64,000 nucleotides of DNA, from assembly GCF_013761175.1 (NCBI RefSeq), contig NZ_JACDUR010000008.1:124001-188000 (forward strand). Direction: 5' to 3'. The notes under the pieces are model-generated. The model was not told where the DNA came from and ran no database searches. It saw only the letters and a list, made by a program, of their open reading frames with translations. Positions within the stretch are counted from its first letter, which is position 1. Each line of letters opens with the position of its first letter. Source of the stretch: Nonomuraea soli. GTDB lineage: Bacteria > Actinomycetota > Actinomycetes > Streptosporangiales > Streptosporangiaceae. Made by a program: the position numbers and the translations under genes. Below, piece after piece: positions 51,921-62,542 of the stretch.

Positions 51921-54900
51921 ATGAGCAACACGCCCTCCTTCCGTGAAGTCCTGTCCGAGCGCGTCATCGTCGCCGACGGGGCGATGGGGACGATGCTCCA
52001 GGCGCAGGACCCCACGCTCGACGACTTCGAAGGCCACGAAGGCTGCAACGAGGTGCTCAACGTCACCCGCCCCGACATCGTGCGCGGCGTCCACGACGCC
52101 TACTTCGAAGCCGGCGTCGACTGCGTCGAGACCAACACCTTCGGCGCCAACCTCGCCGCGCTCGGCGAGTACGACATCTCCGAGCGCGTCTTCGAATACT
52201 CCGAGGCCGGCGCCCGCATCGCCCGCGAGGCCGCCGACCGCTGGTCCACCCCCGAGCAGCCGCGCTTCGTCCTGGGCTCCATGGGGCCGGGCACCAAGCT
52301 GCCCACCCTCGGCCACCTGCCGTACTCCACCCTGCGCGACGCCTACCGCGACAACGCCGCAGGCCTGGTCGCGGGCGGCGCCGACGCGCTCATCATCGAG
52401 ACCTGCCAGGACCTGCTCCAGGTCAAGGCCGCCGTCATCGGCGCCAAGCGGGCCATCGCCGACGCCGGACGCGACGTGCCGATCATCGCCCAGGTGACCA
52501 TCGAGACCAACGGCGCCATGCTCCTCGGCTCCGAGATCGGCGCGGCCCTGACCGCGATCGAGCCGCTCGGCGTCGACCTGGTCGGCCTCAACTGCGCCAC
52601 CGGCCCCGCCGAGATGAGCGAGCACCTGCGCCACCTGGCCCGCCACTCGCGGCTGAAGCTGTCGTGCATGCCCAACGCCGGCCTGCCCGTCCTGACCTCC
52701 GACGGCGCCTACTACCCGCTGTCGCCGGGCGAGCTCGCCGACGCGCACGAGACGTTCGTGCGCGAGTACGGCCTGGGCCTGGTCGGAGGCTGCTGCGGCA
52801 CCACCCCAGAGCACCTGCGCCAGGTCGTCGAGCGGGTGCGCGGCAAGCAGCCCGCCACCCGCAAGCCGCATCCCGAGCCCGGCGCCTCCTCGCTCTACCA
52901 GAGCGTGCCGTTCCGGCAGGACACCTCCTACCTGGCCATCGGCGAGCGCTGCAACACCAACGGCTCCAAGGCCTTCCGCGAGGCGATGCTCGAAGGCCGC
53001 TGGGACGACTGCGTCGAGACCGCCCGCGACCAGGCCCGCGACGGCGCCCACATGCTCGACCTGTGCGTCGACTACGTGGGCCGCGACGGCGTGGCCGACA
53101 TGAAGGAACTGGCCTTCCGCTTCGCCACCGCCTCCACCCTGCCGATCATGCTCGACTCCACCGAGCCCGCCGTCCTGCAGGCCGGCCTCGAGATGCTCGG
53201 CGGGCGCGCCGCGGTCAACTCCGTCAACTACGAGGACGGCGCCGGCCCCGACTCCCGCTTCCAGAAGATCATGCGGCTGGTGAGCGAGCACGGCGCCGCC
53301 GTCGTGGCGCTGACCATCGACGAGGAGGGCCAGGCCCGCACCGCCGACTGGAAGGTCCGCGTCGCCGTACGCCTCATCGAGGACCTGGTCGACAACTGGG
53401 GCATGCGCGTCGAGGACATCATCGTCGACTGCCTGACCTTCCCGATCGCCACCGGCCAGGAGGAGACCCGCCGCGACGGCCTGGAGACCATCGAGGCCAT
53501 CCGCGAGCTCAAGCGCCGCTACCCGGCCGTCCAGACCACGCTCGGCCTGTCCAACATCTCCTTCGGCCTCAACCCGGCCGCGCGCATCGTGCTGAACTCC
53601 GTCTTCCTCAACGAATGCGTCAACGCCGGGCTCGACTCCGCCATCGTGCACGCCTCCAAGATCCTGCCGATGGCGCGCATCCCCGACGAGCAGCGCCAGG
53701 TCGCCCTCGACATGGTCTACGACCGCCGCCGCGAGGGCTACGACCCGCTGCAGCGCTTCATGGACCTGTTCGAGGGCGTCGACGCCGCCGCGCTGCGCGG
53801 CAACAAGGCCGCCGAGCTGGCCGGGCTGCCGCTGTGGGAGCGGCTCAAGCGCCGCATCATCGACGGCGAGAAGAAGGGCCTGGAGGCCGACCTCGACGAC
53901 GCCCTCACCCAGCGCCCCGCGCTCGAGATCATCAACGACGTGCTGCTCGACGGCATGAAGACCGTCGGCGAGCTGTTCGGCTCCGGCCAGATGCAGCTGC
54001 CGTTCGTGCTCCAGTCGGCCGAGGTCATGAAGACCGCCGTCGCCCACCTCGAGCCGCACATGGAAAGGGTCGAGGGCGAGACCAAGGGCCGCATCGTGCT
54101 GGCCACCGTCAAGGGCGACGTGCACGACATCGGCAAGAACCTGGTCGACATCATCCTGTCCAACAACGGCTACGAGGTCGTCAACCTCGGCATCAAGCAG
54201 CCGGTGTCGGCCATCCTCGAAGCGGCGGAAGACAAGCGCGCCGACGTGATCGGCATGTCCGGCCTGCTGGTGAAGTCGACCGTCATCATGAAGGAGAACC
54301 TCGAGGAGATGAACTCCCGGGGCATCTCCACCCGCTACCCCGTCCTCCTCGGCGGCGCCGCCCTCACCCGCTCCTACGTCGAGCAGGACCTGGCCGCCAT
54401 GTTCGAAGGCGACGTGCGCTACGCCCGCGACGCCTTCGAGGGCCTGCGCCTCATGGACGCCTTCATGGCCCACAAGCGCACCGGCGCCCCCCTGCCCGAG
54501 CTGCGCGAACGCCGCGTCAAGACCGGCGCCGTGCTGCGCCGCACCGCCGTCGAGGAGCTGCCCGCCCGCTCCGACGTGGCCGCCGACAACCCCGTGCCCG
54601 TCGCGCCCTTCCTCGGCGACCGCATCGTCAAGGGCATCTCGCTCAACGACTACGCCGCCTTCCTCGACGAGCGCGCCCTCTTCCTCGGCCAGTGGGGCCT
54701 CAAGCCCACCCGCGGCAACGACGGGCCCTCCTACGAGGAGCTCGTCGAGACCGAGGGACGGCCGCGCCTGCGCATGTGGCTGGAGCGCATCCAGACCGAG
54801 GGCCTCCTGGAGGCCGCCGTCGTCTACGGCTACTTCCCGGCCGTCAGCGAGGGCGACAGCCTCCTCATCCTCGGCGACGACGGCTCCGAGCGCACCCGCT

Positions 54901-55379
54901 TCACCTTCCCGCGCCAGCGCCGCGACCGGCACCTGTGCCTGTCCGACTTCTTCCGCTCGCGCGAGTCGGGCGAGACCGACGTGGTCGCCTTCCAGGTGGC
55001 CACCATGGGGTCGCGCATCTCCGACGCCACCGCCGAGCTGTTCGCCAAGGACGCCTACCGCGACTACCTGGAGCTGCACGGGCTGTCGGTGCAGCTGACG
55101 GAGGCGCTGGCGGAGTACTGGCACGCCCGCGTGCGCGCCGAGCTGGGGATCGGCGGCGACGAGTCGCTCGACGACATGCTGAAAGTGAACATTCAGGGGT
55201 GTCGTTACTCGTTCGGCTATCCGGCATGCCCGAACCTGGAGGACCAGCAGCAGCTGTTCGAGCTGCTGGAGCCCGAGCGGATCGGGGTGACGCTGTCGGA
55301 GGAGTTCCAGCTGCACCCGGAGCAGGCGACGTCGGCGCTGGTGGCGCATCACCCGGAGGCCAAGTACTTCAACGTGTGA
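51921..55379 (+). CDS. metH: cobalamin-dependent methionine synthase
   Basis: 1152 aa, four modules. Homocysteine domain ~1-310 with zinc cysteines in GLNCATGP (~224) and GGCCGTTPEH (~289). Methyltetrahydrofolate domain ~330-610 (AIGERCNTNGSKAF). B12 cap and Rossmann domains ~640-870 with DVHDIGKNL, where His is the cobalt ligand (~735). S-adenosylmethionine reactivation domain to the C-terminus with GCRYSFGYPACPNLEDQ. Transfers methyl from methyl-THF to homocysteine. The 57-bp leader is too short for a cobalamin riboswitch. Confidence 0.97.
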   Translation: MSNTPSFREVLSERVIVADGAMGTMLQAQDPTLDDFEGHEGCNEVLNVTRPDIVRGVHDAYFEAGVDCVETNTFGANLAALGEYDISERVFEYSEAGARIAREAADRWSTPEQPRFVLGSMGPGTKLPTLGHLPYSTLRDAYRDNAAGLVAGGADALIIETCQDLLQVKAAVIGAKRAIADAGRDVPIIAQVTIETNGAMLLGSEIGAALTAIEPLGVDLVGLNCATGPAEMSEHLRHLARHSRLKLSCMPNAGLPVLTSDGAYYPLSPGELADAHETFVREYGLGLVGGCCGTTPEHLRQVVERVRGKQPATRKPHPEPGASSLYQSVPFRQDTSYLAIGERCNTNGSKAFREAMLEGRWDDCVETARDQARDGAHMLDLCVDYVGRDGVADMKELAFRFATASTLPIMLDSTEPAVLQAGLEMLGGRAAVNSVNYEDGAGPDSRFQKIMRLVSEHGAAVVALTIDEEGQARTADWKVRVAVRLIEDLVDNWGMRVEDIIVDCLTFPIATGQEETRRDGLETIEAIRELKRRYPAVQTTLGLSNISFGLNPAARIVLNSVFLNECVNAGLDSAIVHASKILPMARIPDEQRQVALDMVYDRRREGYDPLQRFMDLFEGVDAAALRGNKAAELAGLPLWERLKRRIIDGEKKGLEADLDDALTQRPALEIINDVLLDGMKTVGELFGSGQMQLPFVLQSAEVMKTAVAHLEPHMERVEGETKGRIVLATVKGDVHDIGKNLVDIILSNNGYEVVNLGIKQPVSAILEAAEDKRADVIGMSGLLVKSTVIMKENLEEMNSRGISTRYPVLLGGAALTRSYVEQDLAAMFEGDVRYARDAFEGLRLMDAFMAHKRTGAPLPELRERRVKTGAVLRRTAVEELPARSDVAADNPVPVAPFLGDRIVKGISLNDYAAFLDERALFLGQWGLKPTRGNDGPSYEELVETEGRPRLRMWLERIQTEGLLEAAVVYGYFPAVSEGDSLLILGDDGSERTRFTFPRQRRDRHLCLSDFFRSRESGETDVVAFQVATMGSRISDATAELFAKDAYRDYLELHGLSVQLTEALAEYWHARVRAELGIGGDESLDDMLKVNIQGCRYSFGYPACPNLEDQQQLFELLEPERIGVTLSEEFQLHPEQATSALVAHHPEAKYFNV

Positions 55380-55446
55380 CGGGGCTGGGGCGGCGCGGGG
55401 CCTGGCGTCCTCGCCGCCTCGCTGCCTCATTTCCGTGTCCTTGGCG

Positions 55447-55530
55447 GGTGGCCTTCATGCCCGTGCTGGTGGCCTTCGCGCTTGCCTGGATGGCCTCGCG
55501 CTGGTGCCGGGTGGCTGGCCGCCGCATTCC
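55447..55530. repeat. 21-bp tandem repeat, four degenerate copies
   Basis: Units at 55447, 55468, 55489 and 55510. The first two share GGTGGCCTTC, the others GATGGCCTCG and GGTGGCTGGC. It lies in the non-coding gap after metH. Confidence 0.65.
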
Positions 55531-55945
55531 GCGCCGGGCGTCGCCGTACACCGCCACGCCGACTCCGGCGCTGCGTTGGGCGCGCGTTGTGCGCGGGCCT
55601 GCGTGTCCGTAGGTCCACGTTGTCGGCGGTGGTGCGTCGGTAGGCGTCCGCCGTCTGCACGTGGCGCTCCCGTCTGCACGTGGCGCTCCCGTCAGGCGTG
55701 CGCTCCCGTCAGGCGTGCGCTCCGTCGGGCGTGCGCGGTCGGTAGGCGTGGCTGTGGTCCGGCAGCGGGCGCGTGCAACGGGCTGTGCGGCCTCCTCGCA
55801 GCGTGCGAGCCGCCCCCGTGGCAACCGCTCCCCCGGGGCAGAGGGCGGTGGCGATGGGTCGGGCATAGGTCGGCCAGGCTCGTCGGGAATGATCGAGGCG
55901 GGCGGATCGTTGCATCCTGCCCAAACAGTCAACCAGGGGGGATGA
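55531..55945. other. gap between metH and HAD gene with a second repeat cluster
   Basis: Together with the preceding bases this is a 566-bp gene-free stretch (55380-55945). At 55655-55692 two identical 19-bp units (CTGCACGTGGCGCTCCCGT) stand in tandem. They are followed by decaying copies of 17, 16 and 14 bp that share GGCGTGCGC (to 55739). The remainder shows no gene, clear promoter or terminator. Confidence 0.7.
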
Positions 55946-56596
55946 ATGGAAGCAGCGTTCTTCGACATGGACGGCCTGCTCGTCGACACCGAGAAGGTGT
56001 GGCTCGACATCGAGACCGACGTGATGGCCAGGCTCGGCGGCGAGTGGTCCCACGAGCATCAGACGCACCTGGTGGGCGGCTCGATGGAGCGCACCGTCGA
56101 CTACATGCTCGGCGTCTCCGGCGCCCAGGTCGCCCCGGCGCGGCTGCGGCAGTGGCTGATCGACGGCATGGTCGAGCGCCTCAGGTCGGGTGTGGTGGCC
56201 ATGCCCGGCGCGCTGGAGCTGCTCGACGAGCTGCGGCGGGAGGGGGTGCCCGTGGCGCTGGTCACCTCGTCGCTGAAGGAGATCGCCGAGGCGGTGCTGC
56301 ACTTCGTGGGCCGTGACCGGTTCGACGTGATCGTGACCGCCGACGACGTCACCAGGACCAAGCCCGATCCCGAGCCGTATCTGACCGCGGCCCGCCTGCT
56401 GGGCGTGGAGCCGACGCGGTGCGTGGTGCTGGAGGATTCCCCCAACGGCGTGGCGGCGGGAACGGCCGCGGGATGCGCGGTCGTGGCGGTGCCGAGCCTG
56501 CTGCCGATCGAACAAGCGCCTCGACGCGTAGTCGTGGCGTCACTTACAGATGTGAGTGTGTCTCAACTTCGTGACCTTTCGCAGCTTGGGTCATAG
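55946..56596 (+). CDS. HAD-superfamily hydrolase (beta-phosphoglucomutase-like)
   Basis: 216 aa. Motif I FFDMDGLLVDTE with the nucleophile Asp, cap domain helices next, motif II VALVTSS, Lys in RTKPDPEPY, and motif IV VVLEDSPNGVAAG. All catalytic residues are present, so an active sugar-phosphate phosphatase or phosphomutase is expected; substrate unknown. ATG 55946 has AGGGGGG four bases upstream, and an out-of-frame ATG overlaps at 55942. Confidence 0.9.
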   Translation: MEAAFFDMDGLLVDTEKVWLDIETDVMARLGGEWSHEHQTHLVGGSMERTVDYMLGVSGAQVAPARLRQWLIDGMVERLRSGVVAMPGALELLDELRREGVPVALVTSSLKEIAEAVLHFVGRDRFDVIVTADDVTRTKPDPEPYLTAARLLGVEPTRCVVLEDSPNGVAAGTAAGCAVVAVPSLLPIEQAPRRVVVASLTDVSVSQLRDLSQLGS

Positions 56597-56721
56597 ACCA
56601 ATCACGATTGCGACACAGGTCGTGACAAGGGCTTTTCTCACACTCCGAGACATGGCGACCATACACCGAAGACCCATGACCGGGTCCGTCCAACGGTGGG
56701 CGGAACTAACTGAGGTGGATT

Positions 56722-58398
56722 ATGGAAGCACGCAAGCGACTGTCCGCAGTCGCCGTGGGGGGAGCGATGCTCCTGGCCGTCGCGGCCTGTGGCGGCGGCG
56801 GCACCGGCACCAGCAGCACGCCGGGCGCGACCCAGCCCCCCGCCGCGGGGGGTAGCGACAAGGCGTTCGTCTGGGCGCTGTCGGCCGAGCCCAAGGCGCT
56901 CGACGGCGCGTACGTCAGCGATGGCGAGTCGCTCCGTGTGATCAGGCAGATGTTCGAGGGCCTCGTCGGCACCAAGCCGGGCAGCACGGAGGTCGTTCCG
57001 GCCCTGGCCACGAAGTGGGAGTCCACGGACGGCACGAACTGGACCTTCACCCTCAAGCAGGGTGTCAAGTTCCACGACGGCACCGACTTCAACGCCGAGG
57101 CCGCCTGCTGGAACTTCGAGCGCTGGTACAACTTCAAGGGCGCCCAGCAGAACCCCGCGGTGAGCTACTACTGGTACACCGTCTTCGGCGGCTACGCCAA
57201 GAACGAGGACGCCTCGCTGGCCCCCAGCAGCTACAAGGGCTGCAAGGCCGAGGGCACCGACAAGATCACCATCAGCCTGGCCGCCCCGTCGGCCAGCTTC
57301 ATCGCGGCGCTGAGCCTGCCGTCGTTCTCGATGGTGAGCCCCGCGGCGATCCAGAAGAGCGGCGACGCCGTCGAGATGAAGGGTGACGCGCCGGAGTTCA
57401 CCGGCAAGTTCGCCACCGAGGCCCCCGTCGGCACCGGCCCGTACAAGTTCGTCTCCTGGCAGCGCGGTGACCGCGTCACCCTGCAGGCCTTCGACGGCTA
57501 CCACGGCGAGAAGGCCAAGATCAAGGACTTGATCTTCCGCGCCATCTCCGACGCCCCGGCCCGCCGCCAGGCTCTGGAGTCCGGCGAGATCGACGGCTTC
57601 GACCAGGTCGAGCCGGCCGACGTCGACACCCTCAAGGGCGCCGGCTTCCAGGTCCAGGAGCGCTCGGCCCTCAACGTCGGCTACATCGGCTTCAACCAGA
57701 AGATGGCGCCGCTCGACAACCCCAAGATCCGTCAGGCCATCGCCTACGCGATCAACCGTGAGGCCCTGGTCCAGGCCAAGTACCCCGCGGGCTCGCGGGT
57801 GGCCACCCAGTTCATGCCTCCGGAGCTGACCGGCTACAACGAGGGCGTCACCACCTACGGCTACGACGTCAACAAGGCCAAGCAGCTCATCGCCGAGTCC
57901 GGCGTCGCCAACCCGACGATCGAGCTGTGGTACCCGACCGGCGTGACGCGTCCGTACATGCCGGACCCCAAGGCCAACTTCGAGGCCTTCAAGGCCGACC
58001 TCGAGGCCGCCGGCTTCAAGGTCACCGTCAAGTCCGCCCGCTGGACTCCCGAGTACCTCGACGCGGTCGACAACGGCAAGGCCATGGTCTACATGATCGG
58101 CTGGAACGCCGACTTCGCCGACGCCGACAACTTCGTCGGAACCTTCTTCCAGCAGTTCAACAAGCGCTTCGGCTTCGAGAACAAGGAGATCTTCGACAAG
58201 CTGAACGCCGCTGAGCAGGAGACCGACGCGGCCAAGCGGACCACGCTGTACCAGGAGGCCAACAAGCTCATCATGGACTTCCTGCCCGGCCTCCCGTACG
58301 TGCACAACAAGTCCTTCGTTGGCCTCGGCAAGGACGTTCAGGGCTTCCTGACCGACCCGCTGAGCAACGAGAACTTCTCCCTGGTGTCCCGCGGCTAA
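56722..58398 (+). CDS. ABC transporter substrate-binding lipoprotein (oligopeptide/dipeptide type)
   Basis: 558 aa, SBP family 5. Lipoprotein signal with lipobox VAAC at residues ~20-23, then a Gly/Ser/Thr-rich tether. Family motifs: SAEPKALDGAYVSDGESLRV, VVPALATKWESTDGTNWTF and LKQGVKFHDGTDFNAEAACW. Captures peptides or similar solutes at the outer face of the membrane. GAGGTGG lies three to four bases from ATG 56722. First gene of a five-gene transporter operon. Confidence 0.93.
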   Translation: MEARKRLSAVAVGGAMLLAVAACGGGGTGTSSTPGATQPPAAGGSDKAFVWALSAEPKALDGAYVSDGESLRVIRQMFEGLVGTKPGSTEVVPALATKWESTDGTNWTFTLKQGVKFHDGTDFNAEAACWNFERWYNFKGAQQNPAVSYYWYTVFGGYAKNEDASLAPSSYKGCKAEGTDKITISLAAPSASFIAALSLPSFSMVSPAAIQKSGDAVEMKGDAPEFTGKFATEAPVGTGPYKFVSWQRGDRVTLQAFDGYHGEKAKIKDLIFRAISDAPARRQALESGEIDGFDQVEPADVDTLKGAGFQVQERSALNVGYIGFNQKMAPLDNPKIRQAIAYAINREALVQAKYPAGSRVATQFMPPELTGYNEGVTTYGYDVNKAKQLIAESGVANPTIELWYPTGVTRPYMPDPKANFEAFKADLEAAGFKVTVKSARWTPEYLDAVDNGKAMVYMIGWNADFADADNFVGTFFQQFNKRFGFENKEIFDKLNAAEQETDAAKRTTLYQEANKLIMDFLPGLPYVHNKSFVGLGKDVQGFLTDPLSNENFSLVSRG

Positions 58399-59406
58399 AT
58401 GCTTCGGTTCATCGTCCGGCGGCTCCTGGTCCTCGTACCCGTTCTCCTGGGGCTGTCGATAGCACTCTTCGCGTGGGTGCGCGCGCTCCCCGGATCGCCT
58501 GCACAGGCGCTCCTGGGCGAGCGCGCCACCCAGGCGCAGATCGAAATGATCAATCGCCAGATGGGTCTGGACCAGCCGCTGTACGAGCAGTACCTGCGCT
58601 TCCTGGGCAAGGTCGTGCGGCTCGACTTCGGCACCTCGGTCCAGACCAGCCAGCCGGTGATCGACGAGATGATCCGGCGCTTCCCCGCCACCTTCGAACT
58701 CGGCGTCACGGCGCTGCTGATCGCGGTGGTCGTGGGCGTGCCCCTGGGTTACTTCGCCGCGCGCCGCAACGGCACCTGGCTCGACTCCGCCACGATCACC
58801 GGTTCGCTGATCGGCATCACGATCCCGGTGTTCTTCCTGGCCTACATGCTCAAGTACGTCTTCGCCGTGAAGCTCGGCTGGTTCCCCAACACCGGCCGGC
58901 AGGAGGCCCGGATGCTCGACGTCGAGCACCCGACGGGCTTCTACGTGCTCGACGGACTGGTGACCGGCAACATGGCGGCCTTCTGGGACGCCATCCTGCA
59001 CCTGGTGCTGCCCGCGATCGCGCTGGCCACGATCCCGCTGGCGATCATCGCGCGCATCACCCGGGCCGCCGTGCTCGACGTGCTCAACGAGGACTACGTG
59101 CGCACCGCCGAGTCCAAGGGCCTCACCTCGGGCGTGGTGACGCGCAGGCACGTGCTGCGCAACGCGCTGCTGCCGGTGACCACCGTGATCGGCCTGCAGT
59201 TCGGGCTGCTCATGTCGGGCGCCATCCTGACAGAGACCGTCTTCGCCTTCCCCGGCGTGGGCAAGTTCGTCGCCGACGCCATCCCCACCCGTGACTATCC
59301 CAGCCTCCAGGGCTTCATCCTCGTGATCGCCACCCTGTTCGTGCTGATCAATCTGGTGGTGGACGTGGCCTACGGCCTGATCGACCCGAGGGTGAGGGTG
59401 AGATGA
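58399..59406 (+). CDS. oligopeptide ABC transporter permease (DppB type)
   Basis: 335 aa with six TM segments. It begins MLRFIVRRLLVLVPVLLGL, the DppB/OppB opening. The EAA-like cytoplasmic loop is seen as EDYVRTAESKGLTSGVVTRR, which contacts the ATPases. The ATG directly follows the substrate-binding-protein stop, and its own end overlaps the next gene by 4 bp. Confidence 0.94.
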   Translation: MLRFIVRRLLVLVPVLLGLSIALFAWVRALPGSPAQALLGERATQAQIEMINRQMGLDQPLYEQYLRFLGKVVRLDFGTSVQTSQPVIDEMIRRFPATFELGVTALLIAVVVGVPLGYFAARRNGTWLDSATITGSLIGITIPVFFLAYMLKYVFAVKLGWFPNTGRQEARMLDVEHPTGFYVLDGLVTGNMAAFWDAILHLVLPAIALATIPLAIIARITRAAVLDVLNEDYVRTAESKGLTSGVVTRRHVLRNALLPVTTVIGLQFGLLMSGAILTETVFAFPGVGKFVADAIPTRDYPSLQGFILVIATLFVLINLVVDVAYGLIDPRVRVR

Positions 59407-60311
59407 GTCTCGGAGCCGCAGAAGCGGCGATCACCGTCGCCGAGGACCACGGCGGGGGAGTGTGGCGCGAGGCGTTCAAGCGCCTGTCGCGCAACCCCGC
59501 GGCCATCATCGGCGCCGTCCTCATCGCGCTCTTCCTGTTCGTGGCGATCTTCGCCGACTGGCTCGCGCCGTACACCGCCCTGGCCCCCGACCTCAAGCAG
59601 ATCAAGGGTCCTGGCCACATCCCCGGTCCCACCGCCGAACACTGGCTGGGCCTCGACGACCAGGGCCGCGACCTGCTGTCGCGCATCATCCTGGGGGCGC
59701 GGCAGTCGCTGCTGGTCGGCGTCGTCTCGCTGCTGTTCGGCATGATCGGCGGCATCATCCTGGGCCTGCTGGCCGGGGGACTCGGCGGCTGGTTCGACAC
59801 CGGCGTCATGCGCCTGGTCGACATGATGCTGGCCGTACCCGGCCTGCTGTTCGCCATCGGCATCGCCGCGATGCTCGGCGAGGGCCTGCTCGCGGTGATG
59901 ATCGCCATCGGGGTCGTCAACGTCCCGGTGTTCGCCCGGCTGCTGCGCGGCCAGATGCTCGCCCAGCGCGAGGCCGACTACGCCATGGCGGCCAAGTCGC
60001 TCGGCGTCAAACGGCGGCGGGTCATCCTGGGCCACGTCTTCCCCAACTCGCTCACCCCCGTGATCGTGCAGGGCACGCTGACCCTGGCCACCGCCATCAT
60101 CGAGGCCGCGGGACTGGCCTTCCTCGGCCTGTCGGGCGCGGACCCGTCCATCCCCGAGTGGGGCAGGATGCTGGCCGAGTCCCAGCGGCACCTGGCCATC
60201 GCACCCCAGCTCGTCATCGCCCCCGGCCTGGCCATCGTGCTGGCCGCCCTCGGCTTCACGCTGCTGGGCGAGTCGCTGCGCGAGGCCCTCGACCCGAAGT
60301 ATCGGCGGTGA
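59403..60311 (+). CDS. oligopeptide ABC transporter permease (DppC type)
   Basis: 302 aa, DppC-like, with an N-terminal cytoplasmic stretch and six TM segments. The ATPase-coupling loop is EADYAMAAKSLGVKRRRVIL; HWLGLDDQGRDLLSRIILGA is the usual periplasmic-side signature. Starts at ATG 59403 inside the dppB-like stop (ATGA). Confidence 0.94.
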   Translation: MSLGAAEAAITVAEDHGGGVWREAFKRLSRNPAAIIGAVLIALFLFVAIFADWLAPYTALAPDLKQIKGPGHIPGPTAEHWLGLDDQGRDLLSRIILGARQSLLVGVVSLLFGMIGGIILGLLAGGLGGWFDTGVMRLVDMMLAVPGLLFAIGIAAMLGEGLLAVMIAIGVVNVPVFARLLRGQMLAQREADYAMAAKSLGVKRRRVILGHVFPNSLTPVIVQGTLTLATAIIEAAGLAFLGLSGADPSIPEWGRMLAESQRHLAIAPQLVIAPGLAIVLAALGFTLLGESLREALDPKYRR

Positions 60312-60315
60312 CACC

Positions 60316-61291
<976 letters not shown>

Positions 61292-61302
<11 letters not shown>

Positions 61303-62344
61303 CGTTCTGATGTCCGTGCGCGGGCTCAAGGTGCACTTCCCGATCAGGAAGGGCGTGCTGGTCGACCGCGTGGTCGGTCACGTGCGCGCGGTCGACGGCG
61401 TCGACCTCGACATCCGGCGCGGCCAGACCTACGGCCTGGTCGGCGAGTCCGGCTGCGGCAAGTCGACGCTGGGCCGGGCCATGCTGCGCCTGGTCGAGCC
61501 GACCGACGGCACCATCACCTTCGACGGCACCGACGTGCGCGCGCTGAAGACGGAGCCGATGCGGCTGCTGCGCAAGCGGCTGCAGATGGTCTTCCAGGAC
61601 CCGCTGGCCAGCCTCGACCCGCGCCAGAGCGTCGAATCGGTGCTGACCGAGCCGCTGCGCACGCACGGCTTCCCCGGCAAGCCCGCCGACCGGGTGCGCG
61701 AGCTGCTCGACGTGGTGGGCCTGCCCGCCAACGCGGCCGGCCGCTACCCGCACGAGTTCTCCGGCGGCCAGCGCCAGCGCATCGGCATCGCCCGCGCGAT
61801 CGCGCTCAACCCCGACCTGATCATCGCCGACGAGCCCGTCTCGGCGCTGGACGTGTCGATCCAGGCGCAGATCGTCAACCTGCTGGAGGACCTGCAGGAG
61901 CAGCTCGGCCTCACCTATGTCGTGGTCGCCCACGACCTGGCGGTGGTGCGGCACGTCAGCGACACGATCGGGGTCATGTACCTCGGCTCGATCGTGGAGG
62001 AGTCGCCCTCCGACGACCTGTACGCCGAGCCGCTGCACCCGTACACGATCGCGCTGATGTCGGCGATCCCCATCCCCGACCCGGTGGTCGAGGAGCGGCG
62101 CGAGCGCATCCTGCTCACCGGCGACCTGCCTTCGCCGGCGAACATCCCGCCCGGTTGCCGCTTCCACACCCGCTGCCCCTTCCGGCAGACCACGCGGTGC
62201 GCGGACGAGGTGCCGTCGCTGCGCGAGATCAGGCCGGGGCGCAAGGTGGCCTGCCACTGGTCGGAGGAGATCGTCTCCGGCCGCATCCAGGCCGCCGCCA
62301 GCTCCCACGACCCGACTGCCACCGAGGTGGGCGCGCCGGTGTGA
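61292..62344 (+). CDS. oligopeptide ABC transporter ATPase (DppF type)
   Basis: 350 aa. Walker A GESGCGKSTLGRAMLRLVEP, MVFQDPLASLDPR, signature FSGGQRQRIGIARAIA, Walker B LIIADEPVSALDV and H-loop VVAHDLAVVRH. C-terminal CRFHTRCPFRQTTRC is the family's Cys segment. Starts 11 bp inside the preceding gene. Last gene of the operon, followed by a large hairpin. Confidence 0.95.
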
Positions 62345-62353
62345 CGAGCCCGT

Positions 62354-62396
62354 CCGGTACGGCGGAGCATGCCCCCCGGGTGCTCCGCCGTACCGG
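62354..62396 (+). terminator. 16-bp hairpin ending the oligopeptide transporter operon
   Basis: Perfect arms at 62354-62369 and 62381-62396 (CCGGTACGGCGGAGCA and complement) with the 11-nt loop TGCCCCCCGGG, starting 10 bp after the stop. There is no T tract, so it could stabilise the 3' end rather than terminate intrinsically. The C-rich loop recalls the 6C-like RNA loops. Confidence 0.7.
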
Positions 62397-62542
62397 ATGT
62401 CCTACGGGAGCACCTCGCGCTTCGCTGTACCGGAGGGCGTCTCCTGGTTCCCCCTAGGGGCAGGACCCTTCTTCCGGAGGAGCGCTGATCCCCGGAGAAG
62501 GTGCCAGGATGGGAGGCAAAGCCGAGACGAAGGGCGGCCCCC

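Noticed and set aside
52664..55612. A 982-codon plus-strand frame overlapping metH
   Set aside because: It is the +2 shadow of metH with Arg/Pro-rich sequence and no domains.
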